Source: Microcoleus sp. EPA2 (lineage in GTDB: Bacteria; Cyanobacteriota; Cyanobacteriia; Cyanobacteriales; Microcoleaceae). From it: a DNA stretch of 64,000 nt. The stretch is from positions 1 through 64,000 of the forward strand of contig JAHRFD010000003.1 of the NCBI GenBank assembly GCA_020882975.1. The letters are read 5' to 3'. Position 1 is the stretch's first letter; each line of letters begins with the position of its first letter. The notes under the pieces are model-generated. The model saw nothing but the letters and a program-made list of their open reading frames with translations, did no database searches and was not told where the DNA came from. The translations under genes and the position numbers were made by a program. Positions 9,162-18,855 of this stretch are shown here, piece after piece.

Positions 9162-11912
9162 ATGTCAACCTTAGTCATCGTCGAATCTCCCACAAAAGCC
9201 CGTACCATTCGCAACTTTCTGCCCTCCACCTACCGAGTAGAGGCATCAATGGGCCATGTGCGCGACCTCCCATCCTCCGCCGAAGAAATACCAGAAGCCG
9301 TTAAAGGAGAAAAATGGGCCCAACTAGGCGTCAACGTGGAGGCAGACTTTGAACCCCTCTACGTCATCCCGAAAGATAAAAAGAAAATAGTCAAAGAACT
9401 CAAAGACGCCCTCAAAGAAGCAACAGAACTGATTCTAGCCACTGACGAAGACCGAGAAGGCGAAAGTATTTCCTGGCATTTGCTGCAAATCCTCAAACCG
9501 AAAGTTCCCATCAAGCGGATGGTATTCCACGAAATCACCCGCGAAGCCATCCGCGACGCTTTGACTCACTGTCGCGACATCGACAATCGAGTAGTACAAG
9601 CCCAAGAAACTCGCCGCATTCTCGACAGACTCGTCGGCTACACCCTTTCGCCTCTGTTGTGGAAAAAAATCGCCTGGGGTTTGTCCGCAGGGCGAGTGCA
9701 GTCCGTCGCCGTGCGCCTGTTGGTACGCCGGGAACGGGAACGCCGCGCCTTCCGCCAAGGTAGTTACTGGGATTTGAAAGCGACTTTGACCCCTCCCAAA
9801 CCTCCCGCCAGTGGACGCGGTGCCTTTGAGGCCAAACTGGTGACAGTAGCCAATGTGAAAGTTGCCAACGGTAGCGATTTCGATGAAAATACTGGCGGGA
9901 TTATCTCCGGCCGCCGCGTACTTTTGCTGAATGAAGAACAGGCGCGGGCTTTACTAGAACGCCTTCAAAACAAGCCTTGGACTGTCACCAATCTCGAAGA
10001 ACGGCCAGTCACCCGCAAACCTTCGCCACCCTTTACAACCTCGACTTTGCAGCAGGAAGCTAACCGCAAGCTGAGGCTGGGAGCGCGGGAAACCATGCGA
10101 ATTGCCCAAAGTCTGTACGAACGCGGTTTTATCACCTATATGCGGACGGATTCGGTGCATTTATCCGAACAGGCGATCGCCGCAGCCCGCAGTTGCGTCC
10201 AAGAACTTTACGGTAGCGAATACCTCAGCCCCCAACCCCGCAAATACACGACCAAAAGCAAAGGAGCCCAGGAAGCCCACGAAGCTATCCGCCCCGCCGG
10301 TAGCACTTTTCGGACTCCGCAGCAAACCGGGCTAGATGGCGTTGACTTCCGCCTCTACGATTTGATTTGGAAGCGGACTGTCGCTTCTCAAATGGCCGAT
10401 GCGCGCCAAACTCACGTCACGCTATTAACTCAGGTAGAAGATGCCGGTTTCCGTTCCAGCGGCAAACGCATCGATTTTGCCGGCTTTTTGCGCGCCTACG
10501 TGGAAGGTTCCGATGACCCAGATGCGGCTTTGGAAGACCAAGAGGTGATTTTGCCGCCACTGAAAGTGGGGGATAAGCCTAATTGTCAGGAGTTGGAGGC
10601 CGTCGGCCACGAAACTCAGCCTCCTGCCCGTTTCACTGAAGCTTCTCTGGTCAAAATGCTCGAAAGTGAAGGTGTGGGTCGTCCGAGTACCTATGCGAGT
10701 ATTATCGGCACTATAGTCGATCGCGGTTACGCCAAATTAGTTGCCAACGCCCTAATTCCCACATTCACCGCTTTCGCCGTCACAACTTTATTGGAAACAC
10801 ATTTTCCCGATTTAGTAGACACCAGTTTTACTTCCAGAATGGAACAAACCCTCGATGAAATTGCCACCGGCGAAGCTAAATGGCTGCCGTATTTAGACAA
10901 GTTTTATCGAGGGGAAACCGGACTGCAAACTCAAGTCAAAGAACAGGAAAGTCAAATCGATGCCAAAGTTGCCCGGACTGTGGTATTGGAGAATATTTCT
11001 GCCAAAGTGTGCATCGGCAAATACGGCGCTTATCTAGAAGCGGAAAGGGAAGAAGGGCCGGTCAAAGCATCGATTCCCCAAGATTTGACGCCGGCAGATT
11101 TAGACCCGGAACAAGTCGAGTTTCTGTTAAAGCAAAAAACTGAAGGGCCGGAAAAATTAGGTCTGCACCCGGAAACTGGGGAACCGATTTATGTGCTGAT
11201 TGGCAATTACGGCCCCTATGTTCAGTTGGGGGATGTTTCGGAAACGAACAAGAAACCGAAGCGTTCTTCTTTACCGAAGGGGACGGATAAGGATAGTGTG
11301 ACGGTTGATATGGCGGTGAGTTTGTTGACTCTGCCGCGCTTGTTGGGCACTCACCCGGATACGGGGGCGAAGGTGCAGGCTGCTTTGGGGATGTATGGGC
11401 CTTATGTGGTGCATGACCAAGGTAAGGTGGGTAAGGATTATCGATCGATCAAACCACCTGATGATGTTTTGACTATAACGCTCGATCGGGCATTGGAACT
11501 ATTAGCGCAACCGAAAGCCGTTCGGGGTAGCAAATCAACGACACCATTGAAGGAATTGGGCGCACATCCAGAGTCTGGAGAACTCATCAATGTTTACGAT
11601 GGTCGTTACGGGCCCTACGTCAAACACGGGGATATCAATGCTTCCTTGGCTAAGGATGAGTCTGTGGAGAATTTCACCTTACAAAAAGCATTGGATTTGT
11701 TAGCAGCGAAGGAAGCAGCGGGCGGCGGAAAATCTAGCAAGTCGAAGAAGTCAACGAAGACAACTGCGGCGAAGTCGGAAACTGCTGCGAAGAAAACAAC
11801 TACTGCGAAGAAAACCACTGCGGCGAAGTCGGAAACTGCTGCGAAGAAAACTACTACTGCTAAAAAGGCGACGACTGCGACAAAGACTAAGAAAGAAACT
11901 AAGTCAAGTTAG
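9162..11912 (+). CDS. topA: DNA topoisomerase I (type IA)
   Basis: A 916-residue type IA topoisomerase that relaxes negative supercoils. The TOPRIM domain opens the protein ([13 protein letters not shown]) with the acidic DEDREGE motif ([15 protein letters not shown]). The active tyrosine is Y326 in FITYMRTDS. After the catalytic core come several C-terminal repeat units ending in YGPYV-type motifs ([34 protein letters not shown]) in place of zinc fingers, as usual in cyanobacteria. The last 60 residues are a lysine-alanine-threonine tail with repeated [10 protein letters not shown] blocks, encoded by short DNA repeats. ATG at 9162 starts directly with the TOPRIM strand. A terminator follows. 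Confidence 0.97.
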   Translation: MSTLVIVESPTKARTIRNFLPSTYRVEASMGHVRDLPSSAEEIPEAVKGEKWAQLGVNVEADFEPLYVIPKDKKKIVKELKDALKEATELILATDEDREGESISWHLLQILKPKVPIKRMVFHEITREAIRDALTHCRDIDNRVVQAQETRRILDRLVGYTLSPLLWKKIAWGLSAGRVQSVAVRLLVRRERERRAFRQGSYWDLKATLTPPKPPASGRGAFEAKLVTVANVKVANGSDFDENTGGIISGRRVLLLNEEQARALLERLQNKPWTVTNLEERPVTRKPSPPFTTSTLQQEANRKLRLGARETMRIAQSLYERGFITYMRTDSVHLSEQAIAAARSCVQELYGSEYLSPQPRKYTTKSKGAQEAHEAIRPAGSTFRTPQQTGLDGVDFRLYDLIWKRTVASQMADARQTHVTLLTQVEDAGFRSSGKRIDFAGFLRAYVEGSDDPDAALEDQEVILPPLKVGDKPNCQELEAVGHETQPPARFTEASLVKMLESEGVGRPSTYASIIGTIVDRGYAKLVANALIPTFTAFAVTTLLETHFPDLVDTSFTSRMEQTLDEIATGEAKWLPYLDKFYRGETGLQTQVKEQESQIDAKVARTVVLENISAKVCIGKYGAYLEAEREEGPVKASIPQDLTPADLDPEQVEFLLKQKTEGPEKLGLHPETGEPIYVLIGNYGPYVQLGDVSETNKKPKRSSLPKGTDKDSVTVDMAVSLLTLPRLLGTHPDTGAKVQAALGMYGPYVVHDQGKVGKDYRSIKPPDDVLTITLDRALELLAQPKAVRGSKSTTPLKELGAHPESGELINVYDGRYGPYVKHGDINASLAKDESVENFTLQKALDLLAAKEAAGGGKSSKSKKSTKTTAAKSETAAKKTTTAKKTTAAKSETAAKKTTTAKKATTATKTKKETKSS

Positions 11913-11933
11913 TTTGGTTTTCTGTCAGATTGG

Positions 11934-11968
11934 AAACCCGGTTTATTAGTATAAAAGCCGGGTTTTTT
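11934..11968 (+). terminator. Rho-independent terminator of topA
   Basis: AAACCCGG (11934-11941) pairs with CCGGGTTT and runs into six T residues (11958-11968). It lies 22 bases after the topA stop. Its sequence resembles one arm of the AAACCCGGTTTCT palindrome family found elsewhere in the window. Confidence 0.85.
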
Positions 11969-11998
11969 ATTTGGTGTAGAGTTTTTTCGTTTGTCCGC

Positions 11999-12054
11999 GA
12001 GTCCGCCAGGGAATGAATTCCCTGTCTCATAGCGAAAGTCGGTTGAAACCGACT
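11999..12054 (-). repeat. Dispersed AGTCCGCC...CTCATAGCGAAAGTC repeat, copy A
   Basis: Contains GAGTCCGCCAGGGA...TCCCTGTCTCATAGCGAAAGTC followed by the small inverted repeat GTCGGTTGAAACCGAC. Copies B (14502-14561), C (18914-18971) and D (19072-19133) share the core. Copy A is inverted relative to B, and the two bracket the ParA/ParB-like operon. Confidence 0.75.
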
Positions 12055-12057
12055 GAA

Positions 12058-12107
12058 TATAATGTAGTATTATAATATACTCCGTTCAAATTATTGCTGA
12101 ATTTCCC
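12058..12107 (+). promoter_or_regulatory. Operator-like direct repeat 1
   Basis: About 50 bases, nearly identical to 12173-12222, offset 115 bases. Each copy holds the imperfect dyad AGTAT-TATAAT-ATACT followed by (C/A)GTTCAAATTATT(G/A)CTGAATTTC. The distance and conservation suggest paired binding sites, such as a parS-like site or autorepression operator for the downstream operon. Inference only. Confidence 0.55.
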
Positions 12108-12128
12108 TGCTCGTCGTTTATGGATTAG

Positions 12129-12150
12129 GGCAGGCTGACATCCTCCCTCC
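12129..12150. mobile_element. Possible vestigial IS200/IS605-type end
   Basis: GGGCAGGCTGACATCCTCCC resembles the TTGACATCCTCCC end common to IS200/IS605-type elements in cyanobacteria (compare the opposite-strand GGGGAGTGTCAA at 110-124). It lies between the two direct repeats upstream of the ParA fusion. No transposase is attached, so it may be a relic or chance. Confidence 0.3.
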
Positions 12151-12172
12151 AGCGATCCTTGCCAAAACTCAT

Positions 12173-12222
12173 AATAATGTAGTATTATAATATACTCAGT
12201 TCAAATTATTACTGAATTTCAC
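12173..12222 (+). promoter_or_regulatory. Operator-like direct repeat 2 overlapping the operon promoter
   Basis: Second copy of the 50-base repeat, ending six bases before the ATG at 12228. The dyad AGTAT...ATACT (12181-12196) has TATAAT at its centre, which would make a good -10 box, so a protein bound here would block transcription. A TTGCCA at 12159 is a weak, slightly distant -35. No Shine-Dalgarno sequence is seen before the start codon. Confidence 0.5.
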
Positions 12223-12227
12223 TCCTC

Positions 12228-13562
12228 ATGAATGCCCCAGCCACTACCCTTCAAGCTGCATTACAAAGTCTTCCTCAAGGCGCTTCAGAAGCTATTGTCA
12301 GTGCTCACTTTTCACCTCAGTTTTTGCAAGCATTGGGGTTTGACTCTAATGAAGTTGTTCCCGAATATGACACTAATGGTGGTGGAATAGTTGATAAAGC
12401 AGCTAGAAAAACTATTGGAAATGATATATTTTTACATACAAAGTCTAATCCGTATCTGCTTTTAGAGCTAAAAGGAAAAGACATCAATCTTACGGAAGGT
12501 ACACCAGCGTACTTAAAAACAGTTAATCAACTTAAGCGACAGTTACTTGGTTCTAATTGCAAGTCAGCAAAATGGGGAATTATTACGAACTCATCCCATG
12601 TTCAACTGTTTAGAAAGCATGGCAAAGTAATCTTTCCAGCTACTCAATGCTTGGCTCTGGAAGTGAATAATGTTGATAAAGTTGTTGCTGAGATAAGGAA
12701 GAAGATTGAAGAAACCAGTAGAGCCTTGACAGTAACAATCTATAATAACAAGGGAGGTGTTGGCAAAACAACTACAACAGTTAACCTGGCAGGTATTTTA
12801 ACTTTTTTGGGTAAGAAAGTTTTAGTAATAGATTTTGATTTTAATCAACAAGATTTAACAAGTGCTTTGGGTATTCCTGTCAGTGATGGGCTTGTTAAAA
12901 AAGCTCTTACAGACAAGAACGTAGACCTAAAATCTGCCGTGGTTCCATATAAATTTTCTAATAAAAAATTACAACTCAGTTTTGATATTATTCCTGCTGA
13001 CAATGAACTGGCTAACGATTCTGAGGCTGAACTTCGCACGATAATAAAACGGAGTATACTGGACAAGAAGCTCGACTTTGCAAGGCAGGACTATGATTAT
13101 ATTTTGATTGATTCATCCCCGAATTGGCGTTTCATTACTCAAGTTGCGGTATATGCGGCTGATGTTATTCTTATTCCTACAAAGCACAACAACCTCTTTT
13201 CCCTAGAGAATGCGGCAAAGGCAATTCAGAAATTTATCCCTGAAATACAAGCTGCGAAAGAAGATGGAAATCCTATTGCCTTACCAATCTTTCTTAATGG
13301 AGAAAAAATTACACAACCACAGCTAGAAGTTGCTCAACAAGCAATCAACAATATTATTGTAAATGCCAAAAAAGAAGGATTTAACCTACGACCCTACTTT
13401 TACCCTAAGTACACCACTGCGAAAAAAGACTTACATATTCATCAAGTACCAAGTTACGCTAATATAGCTAATGCTGCCTTCTCACGCATTCCTGCTGTTT
13501 ATCGAGATCGTTCTGCCCATGACTACTACAAAGATTTAGCAAAGGAGTATTTTTTACAATGA
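12228..13562 (+). CDS. Nuclease-like (PD-(D/E)XK) domain fused to ParA/Soj-type ATPase
   Basis: A 444-residue two-domain protein. Residues 1-160 resemble the N-terminal nuclease domain of type I restriction R subunits: D66 (NDIFLH), then E80-L-K82 in LLLELKGKD, and WGIITNSSHVQLFRK, matching the WGxLTNGxxWxLY pattern. Residues 168-440 are a ParA/MinD ATPase with the deviant Walker A KGGVGKTTTT (175-184), Walker A' VIDFDFNQQDLT, and Walker B YDYILIDSSPN. ParA normally positions DNA with a ParB partner; here the next gene, overlapping by four bases (ATGA), encodes a ParB-like protein. A standalone chromosomal partition role, plasmid relic or anti-phage role are all possible. The gene is more AT-rich than its neighbours and is flanked by repeats, consistent with transfer. 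Confidence 0.8.
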   Translation: MNAPATTLQAALQSLPQGASEAIVSAHFSPQFLQALGFDSNEVVPEYDTNGGGIVDKAARKTIGNDIFLHTKSNPYLLLELKGKDINLTEGTPAYLKTVNQLKRQLLGSNCKSAKWGIITNSSHVQLFRKHGKVIFPATQCLALEVNNVDKVVAEIRKKIEETSRALTVTIYNNKGGVGKTTTTVNLAGILTFLGKKVLVIDFDFNQQDLTSALGIPVSDGLVKKALTDKNVDLKSAVVPYKFSNKKLQLSFDIIPADNELANDSEAELRTIIKRSILDKKLDFARQDYDYILIDSSPNWRFITQVAVYAADVILIPTKHNNLFSLENAAKAIQKFIPEIQAAKEDGNPIALPIFLNGEKITQPQLEVAQQAINNIIVNAKKEGFNLRPYFYPKYTTAKKDLHIHQVPSYANIANAAFSRIPAVYRDRSAHDYYKDLAKEYFLQ

Positions 13563-14239
13563 AAATTTCTAACATTCTTGGCAGTTTGATGCATCTCTAC
13601 ATAGATGAAATCGACCCAGGGGATGCTACTGATGCCCCTGAGTTTTTGATCAAAGCTACTGCAAAGATACTTAAACAAAAGGGTGGACGAAACTGGATTC
13701 CAGTTATCGTGAAAGAAACTGGTGAAGATAGGTATCAAGTTATTAGTAATTCCTTTGTTTATGCTGTAGCAGAGGAAGCAGGGCTAGAAAGAGTCTGGTG
13801 CATTATTGCTGACGATAATGATGATACTACAACACTCACTAAGATTCTTGCAGGTGAGGAAAAGCCTAAAATCAATCTTTCCACAGCATCCAGAGATGAA
13901 GTTATGGCAGCATTGCAATATTTGATTGAACAGCCGAACAGCGAGCTAAAATCCGTTAAACTTGCTGTAGCTACCAATCGAATTGATGAGGCTCCTCGTC
14001 AGTATTGGAAAAATTTTGAGCCAATCACCAGTCTGAAATGCGGTATTACCAAAGGCAAAAAACTTGACGCAATTAAGAGTGTATTCTATCTGACTCCCCA
14101 ATCAATGCCAGATACAATAAACGACGTGACTATTCTCAGAACAATGACTACTGTTGAATTAAAAGCAATAGCCAAGAAAAGAGGAATCGCTGGCATAACT
14201 AAGATGAAAAAAGATGCTCTGATTGAGGCTCTCAGCTAA
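13559..14239 (+). CDS. ParB-like N-domain protein with C-terminal Rho-N/SAP-like domain
   Basis: A 226-residue protein translated from an ATG overlapping the stop of the ParA fusion by four bases. Residues about 14-90 resemble a ParB/sulfiredoxin-fold domain (YIDEIDPGD, NWIPVIVKE, DRYQVISNSFVYAVAEEAGL), but the GERRxRA arginines of CTP-binding ParB are absent. The middle is unrecognised. Residues about 192-226 (TTVELKAIAKKRGI...KMKKDALIEAL) match the Rho_N helix-extended-helix motif, a nucleic-acid-binding module. So it is probably the DNA-binding partner of the nuclease-ParA protein. No terminator is visible after it. Confidence 0.75.
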   Translation: MKISNILGSLMHLYIDEIDPGDATDAPEFLIKATAKILKQKGGRNWIPVIVKETGEDRYQVISNSFVYAVAEEAGLERVWCIIADDNDDTTTLTKILAGEEKPKINLSTASRDEVMAALQYLIEQPNSELKSVKLAVATNRIDEAPRQYWKNFEPITSLKCGITKGKKLDAIKSVFYLTPQSMPDTINDVTILRTMTTVELKAIAKKRGIAGITKMKKDALIEALS

Positions 14240-14745
14240 TGGATAGCGAAAAAACTGCATTAATCCAGAATTAGAAAGCTTTCTATACCGTAAATTACCC
14301 ACGCTGGAAAATTTTAATACTTTTACTTAGTAAAAATTGAGATATATCCAATTTGGGAAATTGTTAGTCAGCATAAAGACGCGCCCTTATCTCAATCTTA
14401 GTCATTCTCGCGGCTCGCTATTTCAAGTTAAGATTTGAGCTTTGAGATTTGAGATTTGAGATTTAAAATAGGCGATTAAGTGGCTTACTGAATTGTCTTT
14501 TCAGTCCTCTTTTAGAGGACTTTCGCTATGAGACGGGGGTTTTCAACCCCCGGCGGACTTGAGGGTGTGCGAGGGGATTTCGATAGTGTTTTTGCCGCAC
14601 TTTTAATAAAATTTGAATTAAGGGCGATCCTCTTCGAGGGCTTCGCTAACGCATATTTCGAGATTTGGATTGAGGCCGATCGCACATTTTGCGCGAACCA
14701 TTATGCAGTAGTATTAATTTGTCTCTCTTTCTTTGCAAATCTTTC
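14240..14745. other. Intergenic region with dispersed repeats
   Basis: About 500 bases with no convincing gene. It contains tandem GAGATTT strings (14437-14465), repeat copy B (listed separately), and a CGATCCTCTTCGAGGGCTTCG element with a short hairpin (about 14624-14650) that looks like another dispersed cyanobacterial repeat. A 94-codon frame starting inside repeat B runs across these repeats and is not called. Confidence 0.6.
14502..14561 (+). repeat. Dispersed repeat, copy B
   Basis: AGTCCTCTTTTAGAGGACT hairpin, then TTCGCTATGAGACGGGGG...CCCCCGGCGGACTTG, which forms a second hairpin (GGGGGTT/AACCCCC). Homology to copy D extends upstream through AAGTGG-TTA and AATTG-CTTTTC. It is inverted relative to copy A. 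Confidence 0.75.
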
Positions 14746-15621
14746 ATGCGGCGGGATTCCATATTCTATAAATTGTTCGGACAAGCGCCCACTTTGCTGT
14801 TCGATCTACTAGCGACAACTCCAGCAAATGCTGCCAATTATCGCTTTGACTCGGTGGCAGTCAAAGAACCTAAATTTGAAATTGACGGCGTATTTTTGCC
14901 CCCAGAATCTGAGGAACCGGGCATCGTCTATTTTTGTGAAGTTCAGTTTCAGAAAGACGAACAGCTTTACGAAAGGTTGTTTGGCGAATCGTTTTTATAT
15001 TTTTACCGCAACCGCAGTCGTTACAGCGATTGGCAAGCTGTAGTGATTTATCCATCTCGCAGCGCCGAACAAAGCGATGTGTATCCTTATCGAGCTTTGC
15101 TCAACAGCAATCAAGTGCATCGGGTGTGCTTGGATGAGTTAGGGGATATTCGCACCTTGCCTTTAGGAATTGCGCTGATGGTGTTGACGACTGTCGGGGA
15201 GACTCAAGCACCAGCAGAAGCAAGGTATTTGCTGAGCCGGGTGCAGCAAGAAGTTCCACCAGCAGCAGGTCGTGACATTATAGATATAATAGCAACTATT
15301 ATGTCTTACAAATTTACATCGTTGAGTCGAGCCGAGGTGGAATCAATGTTGGGAATTACATTACAGGAAACGAGATTCTATCAAGAAGCTAAGGCGGAAG
15401 GCCGGCAGGAAGGACGGCAGGAAGGACGGCAGGCAGAAGCCTGTGCCCTGATTGTCCGACAATTAACCCGTCGGTTGCGGCAAGAAATTTCTGAGGAAAT
15501 GCGATCGCGCCTTGCCAATCTGCCCTTGCTAGTGCTCGAAGATTTGAGTGAGGCGCTGTTGGATTTTGCTACTATGGCGGATTTGGAGGCTTGGCTGGAG
15601 GCGCAGCAGTCGGAAAGATAA
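14746..15621 (+). CDS. DUF2887/DUF4351 protein (Rpn/PD-(D/E)XK-like)
   Basis: A 291-residue protein of a family abundant in cyanobacteria. The N-terminus MRRDSIFYKLFGQAPTLLFD is the DUF2887 opening; ...KFEIDGVFLPP...VYFCEVQFQKDE carries the D...E-x-Q-x-x-K arrangement of PD-(D/E)XK nucleases. A repeated EGRQEGRQEGRQ stretch links to the C-terminal DUF4351 helical domain (LTRRLRQEISEEMRSRLANL...). The frame is open 19 codons upstream, but the ATG at 14746 matches family starts. Predicted nuclease or transposase-like; role unknown. Confidence 0.85.
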   Translation: MRRDSIFYKLFGQAPTLLFDLLATTPANAANYRFDSVAVKEPKFEIDGVFLPPESEEPGIVYFCEVQFQKDEQLYERLFGESFLYFYRNRSRYSDWQAVVIYPSRSAEQSDVYPYRALLNSNQVHRVCLDELGDIRTLPLGIALMVLTTVGETQAPAEARYLLSRVQQEVPPAAGRDIIDIIATIMSYKFTSLSRAEVESMLGITLQETRFYQEAKAEGRQEGRQEGRQAEACALIVRQLTRRLRQEISEEMRSRLANLPLLVLEDLSEALLDFATMADLEAWLEAQQSER

Positions 15622-15673
15622 GAATTTAGCGAGTTATGAGGGCTTCAATAGCTGATTCACCTTACTCGCTAAA

Positions 15674-16000
15674 TTAAGATATAGACGGCTTCCCAGAACG
15701 ATAGACTCGAATCAATTGACCTGTTAATGTTTCAAGTGAGGAAATAGCTTCATTAATGTTAGTCGCCATTCTCCCTAAGTCATCATCTGCCTTACAGACA
15801 ATAATACCAGCATGGTCAGGCTGTGAGCCGTGCAGTCTGATAAAATGACGGCGATTGAGAGTTAAAACAGCTCGATTTTCACAGACTGCAAAAGCTAACA
15901 CTTCTTCATCAGGAATTTTTTGGTTATCTTTTCCTGCCTCTTGCACTGTCAGCATAATGTTTAACTTTTCCATTATAGATCCACAATTAAAAATCTTCAT
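15674..16000 (-). CDS. DUF5615-type PIN-like protein with abnormal N-terminus
   Basis: A 108-residue frame. From LTVQEAGKDNQ onward it matches the DUF5615 PIN-like family: IPDEEVLAFAVCENRAVLTLNRRHFIRLH and HAGIIVCKADDDLGRMA. PIN proteins are RNA-cutting toxins, often beside a DUF433 antitoxin. The usual N-terminus, a strand carrying the acidic DEN residues, is missing: the frame begins MKIFNCGSIMEKLN and is about ten residues short in that part. The gene is therefore probably an inactive, decayed toxin. No DUF433-type partner is next to it. Confidence 0.65.
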   Translation of the reverse strand: MKIFNCGSIMEKLNIMLTVQEAGKDNQKIPDEEVLAFAVCENRAVLTLNRRHFIRLHGSQPDHAGIIVCKADDDLGRMATNINEAISSLETLTGQLIRVYRSGKPSIS

Positions 16001-16356
16001 ATCTAATATAAATTATTCTCACCTCTACCTAGAGAAGTATCTTGTTTATTGCCGCAGGCTTTCACCCCCGCAACCTGCCACCTTTCCTGGGTCAAAATTG
16101 CCAGCTTGTTACTCAAAAATTAACGTTAATTTAAACTTTGATTTCGATCGACCAATATACAATTCAAGTGTTTGCTTGTGAAATATGGAGTAAACATAAA
16201 TTACGGACTCCGACAAAGAAACCGGGTTTTTTGCGTGATTTGTGGACTGTAACAAAGTTTTTTCGTAAAAAAGCAGGTTTCTAGGCGCCCATCGTAAGTC
16301 CTAATTTCAAAACAAAGTTTACGAATCAATAACCAAAACACAGGATTAAAACGCTT
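16001..16356. other. Intergenic region before phosphoketolase
   Basis: About 350 bases. Contains an imperfect palindrome of the AGAAACCGGGTTTTTT family (16216-16232 against AAAAAAGCAGGTTTCT at 16267-16282). No gene is seen. The phosphoketolase promoter should lie here; no clear box was identified. Confidence 0.55.
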
Positions 16357-18834
16357 ATGATGCTAGGAACGACCGAAATCCCCCAATTAAAGCCGCTTTC
16401 CGACTCAGAACTGCACAAAATGAACGCTTACTGGCGATCGGCAAACTACCTTTCTGTCGGCCAAATCTATCTCCTCGACAATCCGCTACTCAAAGAACCC
16501 CTCAAACTCCAACACGTCAAACCCAGACTCCTCGGACACTGGGGCACCACTCCAGGCCTCAACTTCATCTACGTTCACCTCAACCGCCTCATCAAAGCGC
16601 AAGACTTAAACGCTATCTACATCGCAGGCCCCGGACACGGCGGGCCAGGCTTAGTGGCCAACACTTACTTGGAAGGAACTTATACCGAGTATTATCCGAA
16701 TATTTCCCAAGATGCTGAGGGGATGAAACGACTGTTCAAACAGTTTTCCTTTCCCGGCGGTATTCCCAGCCACGTCGCGCCGGAAACTCCCGGTTCGATT
16801 CACGAAGGCGGCGAACTAGGCTACGCCCTCGTCCACGCTTACGGGGCGGTATTGGATAATCCCGATTTGATTGTGGCGGCGGTTGTGGGTGACGGGGAAG
16901 CAGAAACCGGCCCGCTGGCTGCTAGCTGGCATTCTAACAAGTTTCTCAACCCGGTTCGGGATGGGGCCGTGTTGCCGATTTTGCACCTGAATGGCTACAA
17001 AATTGCCAATCCGACGCTGTTGGCCCGCATTCCGCGCGAGGAGTTGGAAAGTTTGATGGTCGGTTATGGCTACAAACCCTATTTTGTCGAAGGTTCAGAC
17101 CCGGAAACGATGCACCAGTTGATGGCTGCAACGATGGATACTGTCATTGGCGAAATTAAGGCGATTCAGGAGAAAGCCCGGAATGAGGGCTATGCCGATC
17201 GCCCTCAGTGGCCGATGATTGTGATGAAAACTCCCAAAGGCTGGACAGGACCCAAGGAGGTTGACGGTAAGAAAACAGAGGGTTCGTGGCGATCGCACCA
17301 AGTTCCATTATCCGAAATGGCTTCTAAGCCGGAGCACGTCCAACTCCTGGAAGATTGGATGAAAAGTTACAAGCCGGAAGAACTGTTCGACGAACACGGT
17401 AAGTTAATTCCCGAATTAGCAGAATTAGCGCCCAAGGGCGATCGACGCATGGGGGCAAATCCCCACGCTAACGGCGGCATTCTGCTGCGAGACTTGAAAA
17501 TGCCAGGATTTGCAGACTACGCCGTAGACGTGCCAAAACCGGGGACTGTGATGGCAGAAGCCACCCGCGTCACTGGCCGCTTTTTGCGCGATGTGATGAA
17601 ACTAAATCAGGAAAACCAAAATTTCCGCATTGTCGGGCCCGACGAGACGGCTTCCAACCGCCTCGATCCGGTGTTTGAAGCGACTGGCCGGGAGTGGATG
17701 GGTAGTATTTTACCAGAGGATGACGAGCACCTGTCTGCCGACGGGCGGGTGATGGAAGTGCTCAGCGAACATCTGTGTCAAGGATGGCTGGAAGGCTATT
17801 TGCTAACAGGAAGGCACGGCTTTTTCTCCTGCTACGAAGCATTTATTCACATCATTGATTCGATGTTCAACCAACACGCTAAATGGTTGAAAACTACTCG
17901 CGATATTCCTTGGCGCAGACCGATCGCCTCTCTCAACTACCTCTTAACTTCTCACGTTTGGCGGCAAGACCACAACGGTTTTTCCCACCAAGACCCTGGT
18001 TTTATCGACCACGTAATTAACAAAAAAGCGGAGGTTGTACGCATTTATTTGCCGCCGGATGCGAACACTTTGCTGTCAGTAACTGACCACTGTCTTCGCA
18101 GCCGCCACTACGTGAACGTAATTATTGCTGGAAAACAGCCGGCTTTGCAATATTTGGACATGGATGCTGCGATTAAACACTGTACTGCGGGTATTGGCAT
18201 TTGGGAGTGGGCTAGCAACGACAAAGGTTACGAACCTGATGTGGTGATGGCTTGTGCGGGAGATGTTCCGACGCTGGAAACTCTGGCGGCTGTTGACCTT
18301 TTGCGCCAATATTTCCCGGAGTTAAAAGTGCGGGTGGTGAATGTGGTGGATTTGATGACGCTTCAGCCTTCCAGCGAACATCCTCACGGTTTGTCTGACA
18401 AGGATTTTGATGCTTTGTTCACGACAGATAAGCCGGTGATTTTTGCTTTTCACGGCTATCCTTGGCTGATTCACCGATTGACTTATCGCCGGACAAATCA
18501 CCCGAATATTCACGTTCGCGGTTATAAGGAAGAGGGTACGACGACTACGCCCTTTGATATGGTGGTGATGAACGATCTCGATCGCTTCCATTTGGTTGGA
18601 GATGCGATCGATCGCGTGCCGAAACTCGGTTATGGTGCGGCTTATGCCAAACAGGCGCTACGCGACAAGCTGATCGACCACAAGCAATACATTACCAAAC
18701 ACGGCGACGATATGCCGGAAATCCGCGATTGGAAGTGGCCTCACGGGGGTGCGGTTGAGTCGGAAGCGCCGAAGGAAACTAAAGATTCGGAGGTTACAGG
18801 AGATCAAACAGTGCGATCGGGTGCACCGGGTTAG
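16357..18834 (+). CDS. xfp: Xylulose-5-phosphate/fructose-6-phosphate phosphoketolase
   Basis: An 825-residue thiamine-diphosphate enzyme that splits xylulose-5-P (and fructose-6-P) with phosphate to acetyl-phosphate plus glyceraldehyde-3-P or erythrose-4-P. Family landmarks: [35 protein letters not shown], the thiamine-binding [19 protein letters not shown] (about 178-196), the SHQVPLSE region, and [20 protein letters not shown]. Length is typical. Acetate kinase, which would turn the acetyl-phosphate into acetate and ATP, is encoded 3 kb downstream on the same strand, so the two probably form the cyanobacterial phosphoketolase pathway. The C-terminus has a charged tail rich in KETKDSE. Confidence 0.96.
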   Translation: MMLGTTEIPQLKPLSDSELHKMNAYWRSANYLSVGQIYLLDNPLLKEPLKLQHVKPRLLGHWGTTPGLNFIYVHLNRLIKAQDLNAIYIAGPGHGGPGLVANTYLEGTYTEYYPNISQDAEGMKRLFKQFSFPGGIPSHVAPETPGSIHEGGELGYALVHAYGAVLDNPDLIVAAVVGDGEAETGPLAASWHSNKFLNPVRDGAVLPILHLNGYKIANPTLLARIPREELESLMVGYGYKPYFVEGSDPETMHQLMAATMDTVIGEIKAIQEKARNEGYADRPQWPMIVMKTPKGWTGPKEVDGKKTEGSWRSHQVPLSEMASKPEHVQLLEDWMKSYKPEELFDEHGKLIPELAELAPKGDRRMGANPHANGGILLRDLKMPGFADYAVDVPKPGTVMAEATRVTGRFLRDVMKLNQENQNFRIVGPDETASNRLDPVFEATGREWMGSILPEDDEHLSADGRVMEVLSEHLCQGWLEGYLLTGRHGFFSCYEAFIHIIDSMFNQHAKWLKTTRDIPWRRPIASLNYLLTSHVWRQDHNGFSHQDPGFIDHVINKKAEVVRIYLPPDANTLLSVTDHCLRSRHYVNVIIAGKQPALQYLDMDAAIKHCTAGIGIWEWASNDKGYEPDVVMACAGDVPTLETLAAVDLLRQYFPELKVRVVNVVDLMTLQPSSEHPHGLSDKDFDALFTTDKPVIFAFHGYPWLIHRLTYRRTNHPNIHVRGYKEEGTTTTPFDMVVMNDLDRFHLVGDAIDRVPKLGYGAAYAKQALRDKLIDHKQYITKHGDDMPEIRDWKWPHGGAVESEAPKETKDSEVTGDQTVRSGAPG

Positions 18835-18855
18835 GGGCGATCGCTGTCTGAAAAG

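Noticed and set aside
14528-14812. 94-codon frame before the DUF2887 gene
   Set aside because: It begins within repeat copy B and overlaps the DUF2887 start in another frame; no domain is seen.
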